In this document: in pieces, positions 27,796 through 36,706 of the stretch
Layout of the letters: every line of letters starts with the position of its first letter
Position numbering within the stretch: the stretch's first letter is position 1
Assembly (NCBI GenBank): GCA_018241965.1
Contig: JAFECS010000015.1
Coordinates: 443 to 64,442, forward strand
Length of the DNA: 64,000 bases
Reading direction: 5' to 3'
DNA from: Pseudomonadota bacterium
GTDB lineage: Bacteria > Pseudomonadota > Gammaproteobacteria > Berkiellales > Berkiellaceae
Notes under the pieces: generated by a model
What the model saw: only the letters and a program-made list of their open reading frames with translations
What the model was told of the DNA's origin: nothing
Database searches by the model: none
Program-made: the position numbers and the translations under genes

Positions 27796-28878
27796 ATGAG
27801 TCATAAGTCAACCATCGTTGCACATTTTGATATACCTTATTTTCGTTACCTCAATGAGCAAGGCGAAGTTGAGCAAGAGGTTCCTGCTTTTGCCAAAGAT
27901 CAAAACACGGTTCAAGCACTTTATCGGATGATGATGTTAACGCGTCTTTTTGACAAAAAGGCCGTCGCTTTGCAACGTACAGGAAAATTAGGTACTTATC
28001 CTTCTACGTTGGGTCAAGAGGCCATCAGTGTGGGTATGGGTGCTGCCATGGCTAAAGATGATGTACTTTGCCCTTATTATCGAGAATATGGTGCGCAATT
28101 TTGGCGTGGCGTGAACATGGAAGAAATTTTGCTTTATTGGGGAGGCGATGAAAGAGGCTCTGATTTTGCCAATAACACGGAAGATTTTCCTATTTGTGTT
28201 CCTATCGCCAGTCAAACACTCCATGCCGTTGGTGTGGCCAGTGCATTTAAATTACGCAAACAAAATCGTGCTGTGGTTACCGCTATCGGTGATGGTGGCA
28301 CCTCACGCGGTGATTTTTATGAAGCTATTAATGTCGCTGGGGCTTGGGAATTACCTGTGGTATTTGTGATCAACAACAATCAATGGGCTATTTCAGTGCC
28401 GCGCGCTGAACAAACCAAAGCGCAAACGTTAGCCCAGAAAGCCATCGCAGCAGGTATTGAAGGTTGGCAAATTGATGGTAATGATGTATTTGCGATGAAA
28501 GATGCTCTCGAGCAAGCGCTTAGCAAAGCACGTCAAGGCAAAGGGGCTACAGTGATTGAAGCGCTTTCTTATCGCATGGGCGATCACACAACTGCCGATG
28601 ATGCCAGTCGCTATAGAAGTTCTGATGAGCTTAAAGAAAATGAGAAAAAAGATCCGATCCTAAGGCTGCGTCTTTATATGGAACACGCTAACATGTGGGA
28701 TCAAAATAAAGAAGCAGCGTTAATTGAAACGCTCACTAATGAGGTCAGTGAAGCTGTAGAGCGTTTTAGCAACATTGGGCCCCCAAAACCAGAAACCATG
28801 TTTGATTACCTTTATGCCAAATTACCTAAAGCCTATGAAGCACAACGTGAAGCGTTGAAAAAGGAAGGTGGTGCATGA
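27796..28878 (+). CDS. 2-oxoacid dehydrogenase E1 alpha subunit (branched-chain type likely)
   Basis: The alpha subunit of a heterotetrameric thiamine-diphosphate E1, 360 residues. The ThDP motif runs from IGDGGTSRGDFYEA to VFVINNNQWAIS. The phosphorylation-loop-like region YRMGDHTTADDASRYR binds the cofactor. aaaggag precedes the ATG. It overlaps the E1 beta gene by 4 bp. Both branched-chain and pyruvate dehydrogenases have this design; the neighbouring ivd-mcc and liv genes favour branched-chain 2-oxoacids. E1 of pyruvate in many gammaproteobacteria is the homodimeric AceE, which also supports this. Confidence 0.88.
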   Translation: MSHKSTIVAHFDIPYFRYLNEQGEVEQEVPAFAKDQNTVQALYRMMMLTRLFDKKAVALQRTGKLGTYPSTLGQEAISVGMGAAMAKDDVLCPYYREYGAQFWRGVNMEEILLYWGGDERGSDFANNTEDFPICVPIASQTLHAVGVASAFKLRKQNRAVVTAIGDGGTSRGDFYEAINVAGAWELPVVFVINNNQWAISVPRAEQTKAQTLAQKAIAAGIEGWQIDGNDVFAMKDALEQALSKARQGKGATVIEALSYRMGDHTTADDASRYRSSDELKENEKKDPILRLRLYMEHANMWDQNKEAALIETLTNEVSEAVERFSNIGPPKPETMFDYLYAKLPKAYEAQREALKKEGGA

Positions 28879-29855
28879 GCGCAATTACTTTAATTGAAGG
28901 GGTAACCCAAGCTTTAGCTTATGAGCTAGAACATGATAAAGACGTTTTTGTTTTTGGTGAAGATGTAGGCGGTAATGGTGGTGTATTTAGAGCCACGGAA
29001 GGTTTGCAAAAGCGTTTTGGAAAAGACAGAGTCCGTGATACCCCATTGGCAGAAAACATGATTGCAGGTTTAGCTGTTGGTATGGCGTCGCAAGGGTTGA
29101 AGCCTGTTGCTGAAATTCAGTTTATGGATTTTATTTGTGCCGGGATAGATCAGATCCTTTCTCATGCAGCAAGATTACGTAATCGTACCCGCGGCCGACT
29201 CACTTGTCCGATGGTGATCCGCACGCCTTCAGGCGGAGGCATAAGAGCTCCTGAACATCATTCAGACAGTATGGAAGCCTTATTTGCACAGATCCCAGGG
29301 TTACGTGTTGTTATTCCCTCATCTCCATCTCGTGCCTACGGTTTATTGTTGGCTGCTATTCGTGATCCTGATCCGGTTATCTTTATGGAGCCAAAACGCA
29401 TTTATCGTATGGTCAAAGAAATTGTACCCGATAACGGTGAAGCGCTCCCTTTAGACGTGTGTTTTGTTTTACGTGAAGGTAAAGACATTACCTTAGTGAC
29501 GTGGGGCGCGATGGTGCATGAAACCTTGTTGGTAGCAGATAAATTAGCTGCACAAGGAATAGAGGCAGAAGTGATTGATGTGGCCACTGTGAAACCGCTA
29601 GATATGGAAACCATTTTGGAATCCGTTGAAAAAACAGGACGCTGTGTCATCATTCAAGAAGCAAATCCTACCTGTTCTTTAAGTGCCGATATTGCTGCGC
29701 AATTAGCCGAGCATGCCCTTACCTCACTGATGGCCCCGATTAAACGCGTAACAGGTTATGATACGGTGATGCCCCTGTATCGTTTAGAAAAATTATTTAT
29801 TCCCAGCGAAAAACGAATTTTAGCTGCTGTTAATCAAGTGTTGGAGTATGCATGA
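28875..29855 (+). CDS. 2-oxoacid dehydrogenase E1 beta subunit
   Basis: 326 residues with the pyrimidine-binding and transketolase C-terminal domains. Markers are the FGEDVGGNGGVFRATEGL N-terminal block, DTPLAENMIAGLAVGMA with the catalytic Glu, and the RTPSGGGIRAPEHHSDSMEAL block. It overlaps E1 alpha (28875-28878) and E2 (29852-29855) by 4 bp each, so the three subunits are translationally linked. Substrate as for E1 alpha: branched-chain 2-oxoacids are most likely. Confidence 0.92.
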   Translation: MSAITLIEGVTQALAYELEHDKDVFVFGEDVGGNGGVFRATEGLQKRFGKDRVRDTPLAENMIAGLAVGMASQGLKPVAEIQFMDFICAGIDQILSHAARLRNRTRGRLTCPMVIRTPSGGGIRAPEHHSDSMEALFAQIPGLRVVIPSSPSRAYGLLLAAIRDPDPVIFMEPKRIYRMVKEIVPDNGEALPLDVCFVLREGKDITLVTWGAMVHETLLVADKLAAQGIEAEVIDVATVKPLDMETILESVEKTGRCVIIQEANPTCSLSADIAAQLAEHALTSLMAPIKRVTGYDTVMPLYRLEKLFIPSEKRILAAVNQVLEYA

Positions 29856-30940
29856 AAACATTTCACTTACCTGATTTAGGGGAAGGTTTGCCAGATGGTG
29901 AAATTACTAAATGGCACGTTAAAGAGGGTGATTTAATAAAAATAGATGATCCTTTAGTATCCATTGAAACCGCCAAAGCCGTGGTGGAAGTGCCTTCTCC
30001 TTTTACCGGGAAGGTCGTTAAACTTTATGGCAAAGAGGGTGAGATTATCCCCACTGGCGCACCCCTTGTTGATGTTCTTGGCGAAGCCAAAAAAGAATCA
30101 GGGACTGTAGCAGGCGAAATTAAAGTCGGTGAAGAAATCATTTCAGAGAAAGCCGCGACTATTTCTGGTCGTGCAGGTATTAAAGTATTACCTGCCGTGC
30201 GTGCATTAGCCAAAAAATTAAATGTCGATTTAAATATCATTACCCCGACTGGGGCCGATAACACCATTACAGCCGAAGATGTTAAAAAGGCAAGTGAAGC
30301 GTTGCATGATGCAGGCCCACTTGAACCCTTAAAAGGGGTAAGGCGTTCTATGGCGCTGACCATGAGTCAATCACACAGTGAAGTGGTACCAGTGACCATT
30401 TTAGATGATGTTGACATTACTGCGTGGGTAAAAGAAAAAGATTTTACCGTGCGGGTAATGCTGGCGATAGTGAAAGCTTGTCAACAAGAGCCTTCTTTAA
30501 ATGCCTGGTATGATGGAAAAGCTATGGGCAGAAGATTGCTCAAACAAGTTAATATTGGCTTAGCCATGGATAGCCATGATGGTTTATTTGTGCCGGTTAT
30601 CAAAGATGCCCAGGAAAAATCACCACAAACACTGCGCAATGAAATTGAGAAATTCAAAGAAGAAGTGAAAAACCGCACCATTGCGCCGCAATCGTTGCAG
30701 GGTGCTACCATTGTTTTATCAAATTTTGGTAAATTTGCTGGGCGTTATGCTAACCCCATTATTGTGGTTCCCACGGTGGCCATTTTAGGTGTGGGAGCGT
30801 TACGCGAAGAAATAAAGCCTGTTCATGGTGAACCAAAAGTGCGCTCAATTTTACCTTTATCGCTTTCTTTTGATCATCGTGCGGTAACAGGTGGAGAAGC
30901 AACCCGATTTTTGGCTTCCATGATGAGTTCTTTACAATAA
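29852..30940 (+). CDS. Dihydrolipoyl acyltransferase E2
   Basis: The core of the 2-oxoacid dehydrogenase complex, 362 residues. It has one lipoyl domain with the lipoylated Lys K42 in IETAKAVVEV, a peripheral-subunit-binding domain (about 105-145, VLPAVRALAKKLNVDL), and a catalytic domain ending in SFDHRAVTGGEATRF with the active-site His. It is smaller than most E2 proteins because it has a single lipoyl domain and short linkers. The E3 gene is not next to it, so a shared lipoamide dehydrogenase must be encoded elsewhere. The gene ends 4 bp from the convergent doxX-like gene. Confidence 0.92.
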   Translation: MKTFHLPDLGEGLPDGEITKWHVKEGDLIKIDDPLVSIETAKAVVEVPSPFTGKVVKLYGKEGEIIPTGAPLVDVLGEAKKESGTVAGEIKVGEEIISEKAATISGRAGIKVLPAVRALAKKLNVDLNIITPTGADNTITAEDVKKASEALHDAGPLEPLKGVRRSMALTMSQSHSEVVPVTILDDVDITAWVKEKDFTVRVMLAIVKACQQEPSLNAWYDGKAMGRRLLKQVNIGLAMDSHDGLFVPVIKDAQEKSPQTLRNEIEKFKEEVKNRTIAPQSLQGATIVLSNFGKFAGRYANPIIVVPTVAILGVGALREEIKPVHGEPKVRSILPLSLSFDHRAVTGGEATRFLASMMSSLQ

Positions 30941-30944
30941 CGTT

Positions 30945-31415
30945 CTAATATTCATAGCCAGAAAATTTCTTTTTAATCAGATAATCAAGCGATAGTTGTG
31001 ATGGTCCGTAAACCATCACAACGGCAATTAATAATCCCCAGGTAATATGTTGATACAATCCATTAAGACCATCGGGTGTCCATAAATAGGGATAACATCC
31101 TACGATGGCAATATTAAATAAGAATAATAAACAGGCATTCACCCTAGAACATAAGCCAAGCAATAATAAGCAGGGTAGCACGAGCTCAAAGCTTGTTCCT
31201 AAAATGGCAGCAATTTCTGCTGGAATAATCGGAACGTGATATTCATTTTCAAATAAAAAGACTGTTGAGTGCCAATCTTTGGTTTTGAGTAGTCCGGAGA
31301 AAAAAAAGGCTTTAAAAAGCCACAACCTTATCCCCAAATCCAGTACGGGAACAAATTTATGGAAGAGTCTTAAACCCCCTGTGTATATTTTCAACAAAAA
31401 GCGGATGATTGGCAT
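30945..31415 (-). CDS. DoxX-family inner-membrane protein
   Basis: 156 residues with four predicted membrane helices and the DoxX pattern: an RLWLFKAFFFSGLLKTKDW start, then LGTSFELVLPCLLLLGL in the middle. The biochemical role of most DoxX proteins is unknown; some are tied to redox stress. The start is preceded by gggaag. Single gene, convergent with the E2 gene. Confidence 0.82.
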   Translation of the reverse strand: MPIIRFLLKIYTGGLRLFHKFVPVLDLGIRLWLFKAFFFSGLLKTKDWHSTVFLFENEYHVPIIPAEIAAILGTSFELVLPCLLLLGLCSRVNACLLFLFNIAIVGCYPYLWTPDGLNGLYQHITWGLLIAVVMVYGPSQLSLDYLIKKKFSGYEY

Positions 31416-31578
31416 TTTATTCTTCCCTTATTTTTATTAAGTAAAGCACGCCACCAACATAAGGATACTGTGTAAAAAATGAGTGAATTTAAGCTGGCGT
31501 TTTCTAAATATGTGCTACATTTAAGATAGGAAAAGCAAGGGGACATTGCTTTTACAGCTAACCTCATTAGGAGACAGT

Positions 31579-31923
31579 ATGCGTAAAGAAATTATTGGAT
31601 TAATTATCAGTGCTGGTTTGGTATATGCGCAAGCAGTTGTTGCTAAAGATGTGAATCGTAATGATCAAGGCACAGCCGCGTTGTCTCAATCTAAATCTTC
31701 TAAGCAAATTGCTAAGAGAAACAACTCTAAGCAATATGCTAACAAAAACTACTACAAGAAAACCAAAGGTAAAGCGCAAAGTGGTAGAGAAGATGAATAT
31801 ACGCAAACAGAACATGGCTATAGCCCACGATCAACTCATACCAGTTATGATGCGAATCATGAGCTTTTAAACAGAGTAGAAACAGATCTTCCCATGAATA
31901 CCATAGGGCGAGATCATCGTTAA
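31579..31923 (+). CDS. Small secreted basic protein (first of three)
   Basis: About 114 residues starting at ATG 31579, with taggaga upstream. A signal peptide (about 1-22, ending VVAKD or just before) is followed by a Lys/Ser/Asn-rich, highly polar mature part and the C-terminal end IGRDHR. I recognise no family. It shares layout (signal peptide, polar low-complexity body, final D-H residue pair) with the two following genes, though the body sequence differs. It is followed by a strong terminator, so it is its own transcription unit. Likely periplasmic or exported. Confidence 0.65.
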   Translation: MRKEIIGLIISAGLVYAQAVVAKDVNRNDQGTAALSQSKSSKQIAKRNNSKQYANKNYYKKTKGKAQSGREDEYTQTEHGYSPRSTHTSYDANHELLNRVETDLPMNTIGRDHR

Positions 31924-31969
31924 TTGTTTAAATAAACAGCTTTTTCTATACAGCTATCCTCCTACTTAT

Positions 31970-32010
31970 GCGTGCTAAAAAATATTTTTAGCACGCTTTT
32001 TCTTTTTTTT
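31970..32010 (+). terminator. Rho-independent terminator after the first small secreted protein
   Basis: A perfect 12-bp stem, gcgtgctaaaaa (31970-31981) and tttttagcacgc (31985-31996), has a 3-base loop. A T-rich run follows to 32010. Confidence 0.93.
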
Positions 32011-32177
32011 AATTCCCTTCTTTCAATGATTTAGCAGAGTGTTGTTTGATTTCATGTGCTTTTGGCGTGTACCTCATCTTTTAATTTGGAAAACAAACAT
32101 AGATAATGAAAAAAACCGATAAAAAGGGTTTGATTTTTAACACTAAATATATTTTCAGTTATCCATTAGGGGGAAGT

Positions 32178-32513
32178 ATGAAAGTCAAAACAACAATATT
32201 ATCTGCAGTCTTAGTAGGACTCTTTGCTGTTAGCACGGGAGCTTTTGCTTGGGGCGGCGGTGATCGTGGTTATGGTTGTCATAGCAAAGGCGGCGGCGGC
32301 GGCGCCATGGGCGATAACACCCGGGGAAGAAGCGGTGGGGTGGATAGAAGCAATGAAGAACTCAATCATGATAATGGTTTACAAGGCGCAGAAAATGCTT
32401 CTGCAAGTGAGCGCGGTCATGGTACTTCTATCAGCCACATAGCCCGTGGAGAGCCAACTAATCCTGAAAATACATTTAATAAAGATAAAGAAGAAATGAT
32501 GGATCACGATTAA
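32178..32513 (+). CDS. Small Gly-rich secreted protein (second of three)
   Basis: About 111 residues from ATG 32178, with ggggaag upstream. The signal peptide is MKVKTTILSAVLVGLFAVST plus GAFA, with cleavage likely after AFA. The mature protein begins with a Gly-rich segment (WGGGDRGYG, GGGGGAMGDNTRG) and ends with a conserved block: SERGHGTSISHIARGEP, then MMDHD. The next gene repeats this plan (SETGIGTPLGHIRVGEP, then LKDHR), so the two are paralogues. A related upstream sequence is shared as well. No known family comes to mind; an exported structural or stress protein is possible. Confidence 0.7.
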   Translation: MKVKTTILSAVLVGLFAVSTGAFAWGGGDRGYGCHSKGGGGGAMGDNTRGRSGGVDRSNEELNHDNGLQGAENASASERGHGTSISHIARGEPTNPENTFNKDKEEMMDHD

Positions 32514-32530
32514 TTTCCTTTCAGTAGAAC

Positions 32531-32564
32531 AACGCAAGATAGCCGTCTTGCGTTGTTTTCATTT
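32531..32564 (+). terminator. Rho-independent terminator after the second small secreted protein
   Basis: A perfect 9-bp stem, aacgcaaga (32531-32539) and tcttgcgtt (32546-32554), has a 6-base loop and is followed by gttttcattt. Confidence 0.88.
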
Positions 32565-32697
32565 AGTCTTTGGTGATGGGTCATCCCTTTTTTAAGCCAT
32601 TGTTGTGCAGCTCACCTTTTATTTTGGTAATTAAACATACATAATAAAAATACAGGTGCTGTATGTTTAACCTGCCTAAGGCTAAAAGGGGGTAACC

Positions 32698-33006
32698 ATG
32701 AAAGCTAGTCATTTATTAGCGTTCTTATTGGTAAGTCTGTTTTCACTATCCACTGTCGTGTATGCAACTCAAAGTGGCGGGGGTGGTGGGGCACAAGGTG
32801 ATTCGACAAGAGAAAGAAGCGCCCATGATCATGATCGTGGTGGGCAAGGGGAGAAAAACCGTGATAGCGAGTTACAAGCTGGTGAAATGTCATCGGCTTC
32901 TGAAACTGGCATTGGAACGCCTCTTGGTCATATTAGGGTGGGCGAACCACATGACAAAAATTACAGCTATAATCACGATAGAGCAATATTAAAAGATCAT
33001 AGATAA
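32698..33006 (+). CDS. Small Gly-rich secreted protein (third of three)
   Basis: 102 residues. The signal peptide (about 1-23) ends VVYA, followed by TQSGGGGGAQGDSTRERS, an Asp/His-rich patch, and a C-terminal block shared with the preceding gene (GTPLGHIRVGEP and final KDHR). Upstream at 32611-32650 lies a stretch closely similar to 32073-32112 before gene two, so the duplication included the promoter region. The start has a good ggggg-type Shine-Dalgarno. Function unknown. Confidence 0.7.
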   Translation: MKASHLLAFLLVSLFSLSTVVYATQSGGGGGAQGDSTRERSAHDHDRGGQGEKNRDSELQAGEMSSASETGIGTPLGHIRVGEPHDKNYSYNHDRAILKDHR

Positions 33007-33009
33007 AGC

Positions 33010-33732
33010 TTAGTGATCTTTACCAAGATAAGCAGATTGCACTTTTGGATTGGCAATAAGCTCGTGGCTTGGGCCTTCAAGTTCAATCTTACCATTGACA
33101 AGCACATAGGCGCGATGGGCTAATTTAAGCGCAAGATGTGCATTTTGTTCTACTAATAAAATGGTAGTTCCCATCTTCGATATTTCTTTTAATACTTTAA
33201 ATAGCTGCACGACCACAAGCGGAGCCAAGCCTAAACTTGGCTCATCTAACAAAAATAGTTTAGGTGAGCTCATCAGCGAGCGGCCCATGGAAAGCATTTG
33301 TTGTTCGCCGCCAGATAAAGTACCAGCACGTTGATGTTGACGTTCTTTTAAAATGGGAAATAAGGCATAAACTTTCTCAAGATTTTGCGCAATTTGATTT
33401 TTATTGAGTAAATAAGCCCCCATCAATAGGTTTTCATAGGTGCTCATTTTGACAAAAATTCTGCGTCTTTCTGGAGCAATAGCAATGCCAAGGGACGAGA
33501 TCTCATGGGTTTGACGATGATGAATGGGGTTGCCTTGAAATAAAATTTTGCCACTTGCAATTTTAGGCTGATGATACAAAGACATGAGTAAACTTGTTTT
33601 TCCAGCGCCATTAGCACCAAGTAAGGTGACAATTTCATTTTCATAAATATGCAAACAGACATCATGAAGTGCTTGTATTGCGCCATAGCTTGCACAGACA
33701 TTTTCAAATGATAATAAAGGCGCTTTACTCAT
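33010..33732 (-). CDS. livF: Branched-chain amino acid ABC transporter ATPase LivF
   Basis: Second ATPase of the LIV importer, 240 residues. Walker A is GANGAGKTS, signature LSGGEQQMLSMGRSLM, Walker B LFLLDEPSLGLAP. The segment VQLFKVLKEISKMGTTILLVEQNA is characteristic of LivF. It overlaps livG by 8 bp and closes the five-gene operon livK-livH-livM-livG-livF. The importer would supply Leu, Ile and Val for the catabolic genes to its left. Confidence 0.95.
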   Translation of the reverse strand: MSKAPLLSFENVCASYGAIQALHDVCLHIYENEIVTLLGANGAGKTSLLMSLYHQPKIASGKILFQGNPIHHRQTHEISSLGIAIAPERRRIFVKMSTYENLLMGAYLLNKNQIAQNLEKVYALFPILKERQHQRAGTLSGGEQQMLSMGRSLMSSPKLFLLDEPSLGLAPLVVVQLFKVLKEISKMGTTILLVEQNAHLALKLAHRAYVLVNGKIELEGPSHELIANPKVQSAYLGKDH

Positions 33733-34597
33733 TTTGCACTCCTAAATAAGCTTCAATGACTTTGGGATCTTTTTGAACCATTTCGGGTTTGCCTGTACTT
33801 ATAACCACACCGTGATCCAGTACGATTACATGATCGGAAATAGACATCACCAAAGACATGTCATGCTCAATAAGTAAAACAGTTACTTTTTCTTCCTTGC
33901 GTATGGATAAAATAATTTCTCGTAATTCTTGGGTTTCTTGAGGATTTAATCCTGCAGCCGGTTCATCTAAACACAATAATCGGGGTTTGGTGCACATGCT
34001 GCGGGCAATTTCTAAGTGTCGTTGTTTACCATAAGGGAGCATGCCAGCCAAACGATTGGCGTCTTTGGCGAGATTAAATTTTTCAAGCCAATAATAGGCA
34101 GTTCGTAGATTTTCTTGAGTTGCTTTTTTAAAGGCACTTAAATTTAAAAAGCCACTGGCAAGATTACGGTTAGTGTGGCAATGCTGTGCGACCAGCAGAT
34201 TTTCAATCACTGTCATTTCACGAAATAAACGGATATTTTGAAAGGTTCTGGCAATGCCGTTTCTGGCGACAAGATGTGAGCCGCCAAAGGCTTTATAATA
34301 CAAAATGGATAAGAAAGATGAGGGATTTTTTAAGTGTTGAAACTTTAAGGGCTCCCCAAGTAATTTGCGCAGATTAATTGTGTCTTTATCTTTGTAAAAT
34401 AAAAGTTGCCCACTATCTGCGATATAAAATCCAGTTAAACAATTAAAAAGGGTTGTCTTACCTGCGCCATTTGGCCCAATCAGTGCCGTGATCGACCCTT
34501 CTTTTACCGATAAGTTCACATCACTCAATGCCTTTAGTCCACTAAATTGCATGCTAAGCGAACTGACGGTAAGTAAATCATTGGCAAAAGTTGTCAT
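33725..34597 (-). CDS. livG: Branched-chain amino acid ABC transporter ATPase LivG
   Basis: First ATPase of the LIV importer, 290 residues. Walker A is GPNGAGKTT, the GIARTFQNIRLFREMTVIENLLVAQH block is typical, and the signature region PYGKQRHLEIARSM replaces LSGG as usual in LivG. Walker B is LLCLDEPAAGLNP. An insert between Walker A and the Q-loop (about 65-100) makes it longer than the E. coli protein of about 255. It overlaps livM by 4 bp. Confidence 0.95.
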   Translation of the reverse strand: MTTFANDLLTVSSLSMQFSGLKALSDVNLSVKEGSITALIGPNGAGKTTLFNCLTGFYIADSGQLLFYKDKDTINLRKLLGEPLKFQHLKNPSSFLSILYYKAFGGSHLVARNGIARTFQNIRLFREMTVIENLLVAQHCHTNRNLASGFLNLSAFKKATQENLRTAYYWLEKFNLAKDANRLAGMLPYGKQRHLEIARSMCTKPRLLCLDEPAAGLNPQETQELREIILSIRKEEKVTVLLIEHDMSLVMSISDHVIVLDHGVVISTGKPEMVQKDPKVIEAYLGVQNE

Positions 34598-35784
34598 GTG
34601 GGTTTCTCAAAAGCAAAACGAGAAAATTTGATAAGCCCTTGGGGGCGCCATAGCATCATGGCGACCATGAGTCCGCCAAAAACCAGCATACGATATTCTG
34701 AAAACTCACGTAAAAACTCAGGGAGCAATGTGAGGACCAGCGCAGCTAATATCACACCGATTGTTGAGCCCATGCCTCCCAAAACCACTATCGATAAAAT
34801 TAAGGCTGATTCAGCAAAAGTAAAGGAAGAAGGCGATACAAAGCCTTCTAATGTTGCAAAAAATACGCCGGCAATGCCACCTATCATTGCACTTAAACTA
34901 AAGGCCCAAAGTTTAGTGGTGACATGATTAATCCCAAGTGAGCGACAGGCAATTTCATCTTCTCTTAAGGCTTCAAAAGCACGTCCTAAAGGCATACGTT
35001 GTAGACGTGAAATAAAATGCACGGTTAGGGTAACAATGAAAAATAACACGATATAAATAAAAAGATATCGATGTGAGGTGTCAATAGGAATGTTGAAAAA
35101 GGAAGGCGCTGGCACTTCAACGCCATTAGGGCCACCGGTTAATGATGACCAATTATTCAATACCAGGCGTACTATTTCCCCAAAACCTAAGGTGACAATG
35201 GCAAGATAATCGCCGACCATGCGTAAAACCGGAAAAGCCAATAATGCTCCAAGCAAGGCGGCAAGGATTGCGCCACAAGGTAGGGCCGACCAAAAACCTA
35301 AATGAAAATATTGTGCCCCTAAGGCATAGCTATAAGCGCCAATAGCATAAAAGGCGACAAAACCCAGATTCAATAATCCAGCCAATCCCACAACAATGTT
35401 AAGCCCAAGGCCCAGCAAAATATAGATGAGGCAAAGGATGGCAACACTCAACCAATATTTGCTGATCAAAAAAGGAATAATTAACAACGTTAAACAAACA
35501 AAAACCCAAACAAACCGATGAGGGATAGTCTTAAATTTCTCTATACGCGCTTTTTGTTTAAATTGTTTGTTAATATCTTTAACAAGGTGTATTAATGGGG
35601 CATTTTCTTTTAAGATATCAAGGCAAAATTGGCCTGCAAATACTAAGCCGAGTATCCACCAGGCGCGCCATGAGATAATGTCAAGTTGGTAACCCTGTAA
35701 TACAAAACATAGGATGGGCCCAAATAACAATAGCGCAAAAAGGGAACTTATCAGTGCATTTTTAATAGCAATAAAAATTTTCAT
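34594..35784 (-). CDS. livM: Branched-chain amino acid ABC transporter permease LivM
   Basis: Inner-membrane permease, about 396 residues from ATG 35784, which has aaagg upstream and lies 1 bp after livH. A longer frame inside livH is unlikely. About ten membrane helices are visible, with GLGLNIVVGLAGLLNLGFVAFYAIGAY early, a GDYLAIVTLGFGEI segment, and the cytoplasmic coupling block RAFEALREDEIACRSLGIN. The N-terminal extension before the core is longer than in minimal LivM, similar to the E. coli form. Confidence 0.93.
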   Translation of the reverse strand: MKIFIAIKNALISSLFALLLFGPILCFVLQGYQLDIISWRAWWILGLVFAGQFCLDILKENAPLIHLVKDINKQFKQKARIEKFKTIPHRFVWVFVCLTLLIIPFLISKYWLSVAILCLIYILLGLGLNIVVGLAGLLNLGFVAFYAIGAYSYALGAQYFHLGFWSALPCGAILAALLGALLAFPVLRMVGDYLAIVTLGFGEIVRLVLNNWSSLTGGPNGVEVPAPSFFNIPIDTSHRYLFIYIVLFFIVTLTVHFISRLQRMPLGRAFEALREDEIACRSLGINHVTTKLWAFSLSAMIGGIAGVFFATLEGFVSPSSFTFAESALILSIVVLGGMGSTIGVILAALVLTLLPEFLREFSEYRMLVFGGLMVAMMLWRPQGLIKFSRFAFEKPT

Positions 35785-35785
35785 G

Positions 35786-36703
35786 CTAGACCTTTTCAAC
35801 ATCTTTTGCGCCAAGTAAGCCATTAGGTTTAAAGATAAGCACTAAAATTAATACAGCAAATGCAAAGACATCCTTATAATCTACAGCGACATAAGCTGAA
35901 AACAAGGATTCTGTCATGCCTAGCAAAAGCCCGCCCAGCATCGCACCAGCGATAGAACCAATGCCGCCTAAAACAGCGCTGGTAAAAGCTTTAATACCAA
36001 TTACAAAGCCAATTGCAAAATCAAAAGAACCATAATTTAAAGTGACTAAAGTTCCTGCAATCGCGGCCAAACAAGAGCCAAGCACAAACACCAGGGGAAT
36101 GATTTTATTAGGTGAAACACCCAGAATGGAGGCCATAATGAGATCTTGTTGGGTAGCGCGCATCGCTTGACCTAAGCGAGTTTTGTTAATAAACAAAGAA
36201 AGGAGCACCATACAGATAAATGAAACGACGATGATTAATGATTCAATATTGGCAAGGATAATTATATTATCACCCTGACCAAACTCCATTTTTCCACTAA
36301 TCAGAACGGGTAATGCTTGTGTGCGGGCGCCTTGGCTTGTGCGTACAAAATTTTGTAATAATAACGAAACGCCTATGGCAGAAATTAAAGGCGCAAGTCG
36401 ATTAGAAAAGCGAAGTTTTCTATAAGCAATTCTTTCTATTAACCATCCATAAAGCCCCGTGATAATCATGGTGATGAGTGCGGTAATAAAAAGAGTTAAG
36501 ACTAGTGAAGGCAGGCCAAAAAGGGTTAACAGGGCAATGAAAATGGCAGTTAAGTAGGCAGAGATCATATAGATATCGCCATGGGCGAAATTGATCATGC
36601 CAATAATGCCATAGACCATTGTGTAGCCTATGGCAATTAAGCCATAAATTGAGCCTAATACTAACCCATTAAAAAGTTGTTGGAGTAAATAAGCCCAATC
36701 CAT
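35786..36703 (-). CDS. livH: Branched-chain amino acid ABC transporter permease LivH
   Basis: Inner-membrane permease of 305 residues with about eight helices. It opens with the LivH hallmark FNGLVLGSIYGLIAIGYTMV and GMINFAHGD. The coupling segment GQAMRATQQDLIMASILGV and the end IFKPNGLLG are typical. It follows the binding-protein gene by 3 bp and precedes livM by 1 bp. Confidence 0.95.
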   Translation of the reverse strand: MDWAYLLQQLFNGLVLGSIYGLIAIGYTMVYGIIGMINFAHGDIYMISAYLTAIFIALLTLFGLPSLVLTLFITALITMIITGLYGWLIERIAYRKLRFSNRLAPLISAIGVSLLLQNFVRTSQGARTQALPVLISGKMEFGQGDNIIILANIESLIIVVSFICMVLLSLFINKTRLGQAMRATQQDLIMASILGVSPNKIIPLVFVLGSCLAAIAGTLVTLNYGSFDFAIGFVIGIKAFTSAVLGGIGSIAGAMLGGLLLGMTESLFSAYVAVDYKDVFAFAVLILVLIFKPNGLLGAKDVEKV

Positions 36704-36706
36704 GAT

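Noticed and set aside
35785..35823. Longer LivM start inside livH
   Set aside because: ATG 35784 has aaagg and lies right after the livH stop; the extension would overlap livH without need.
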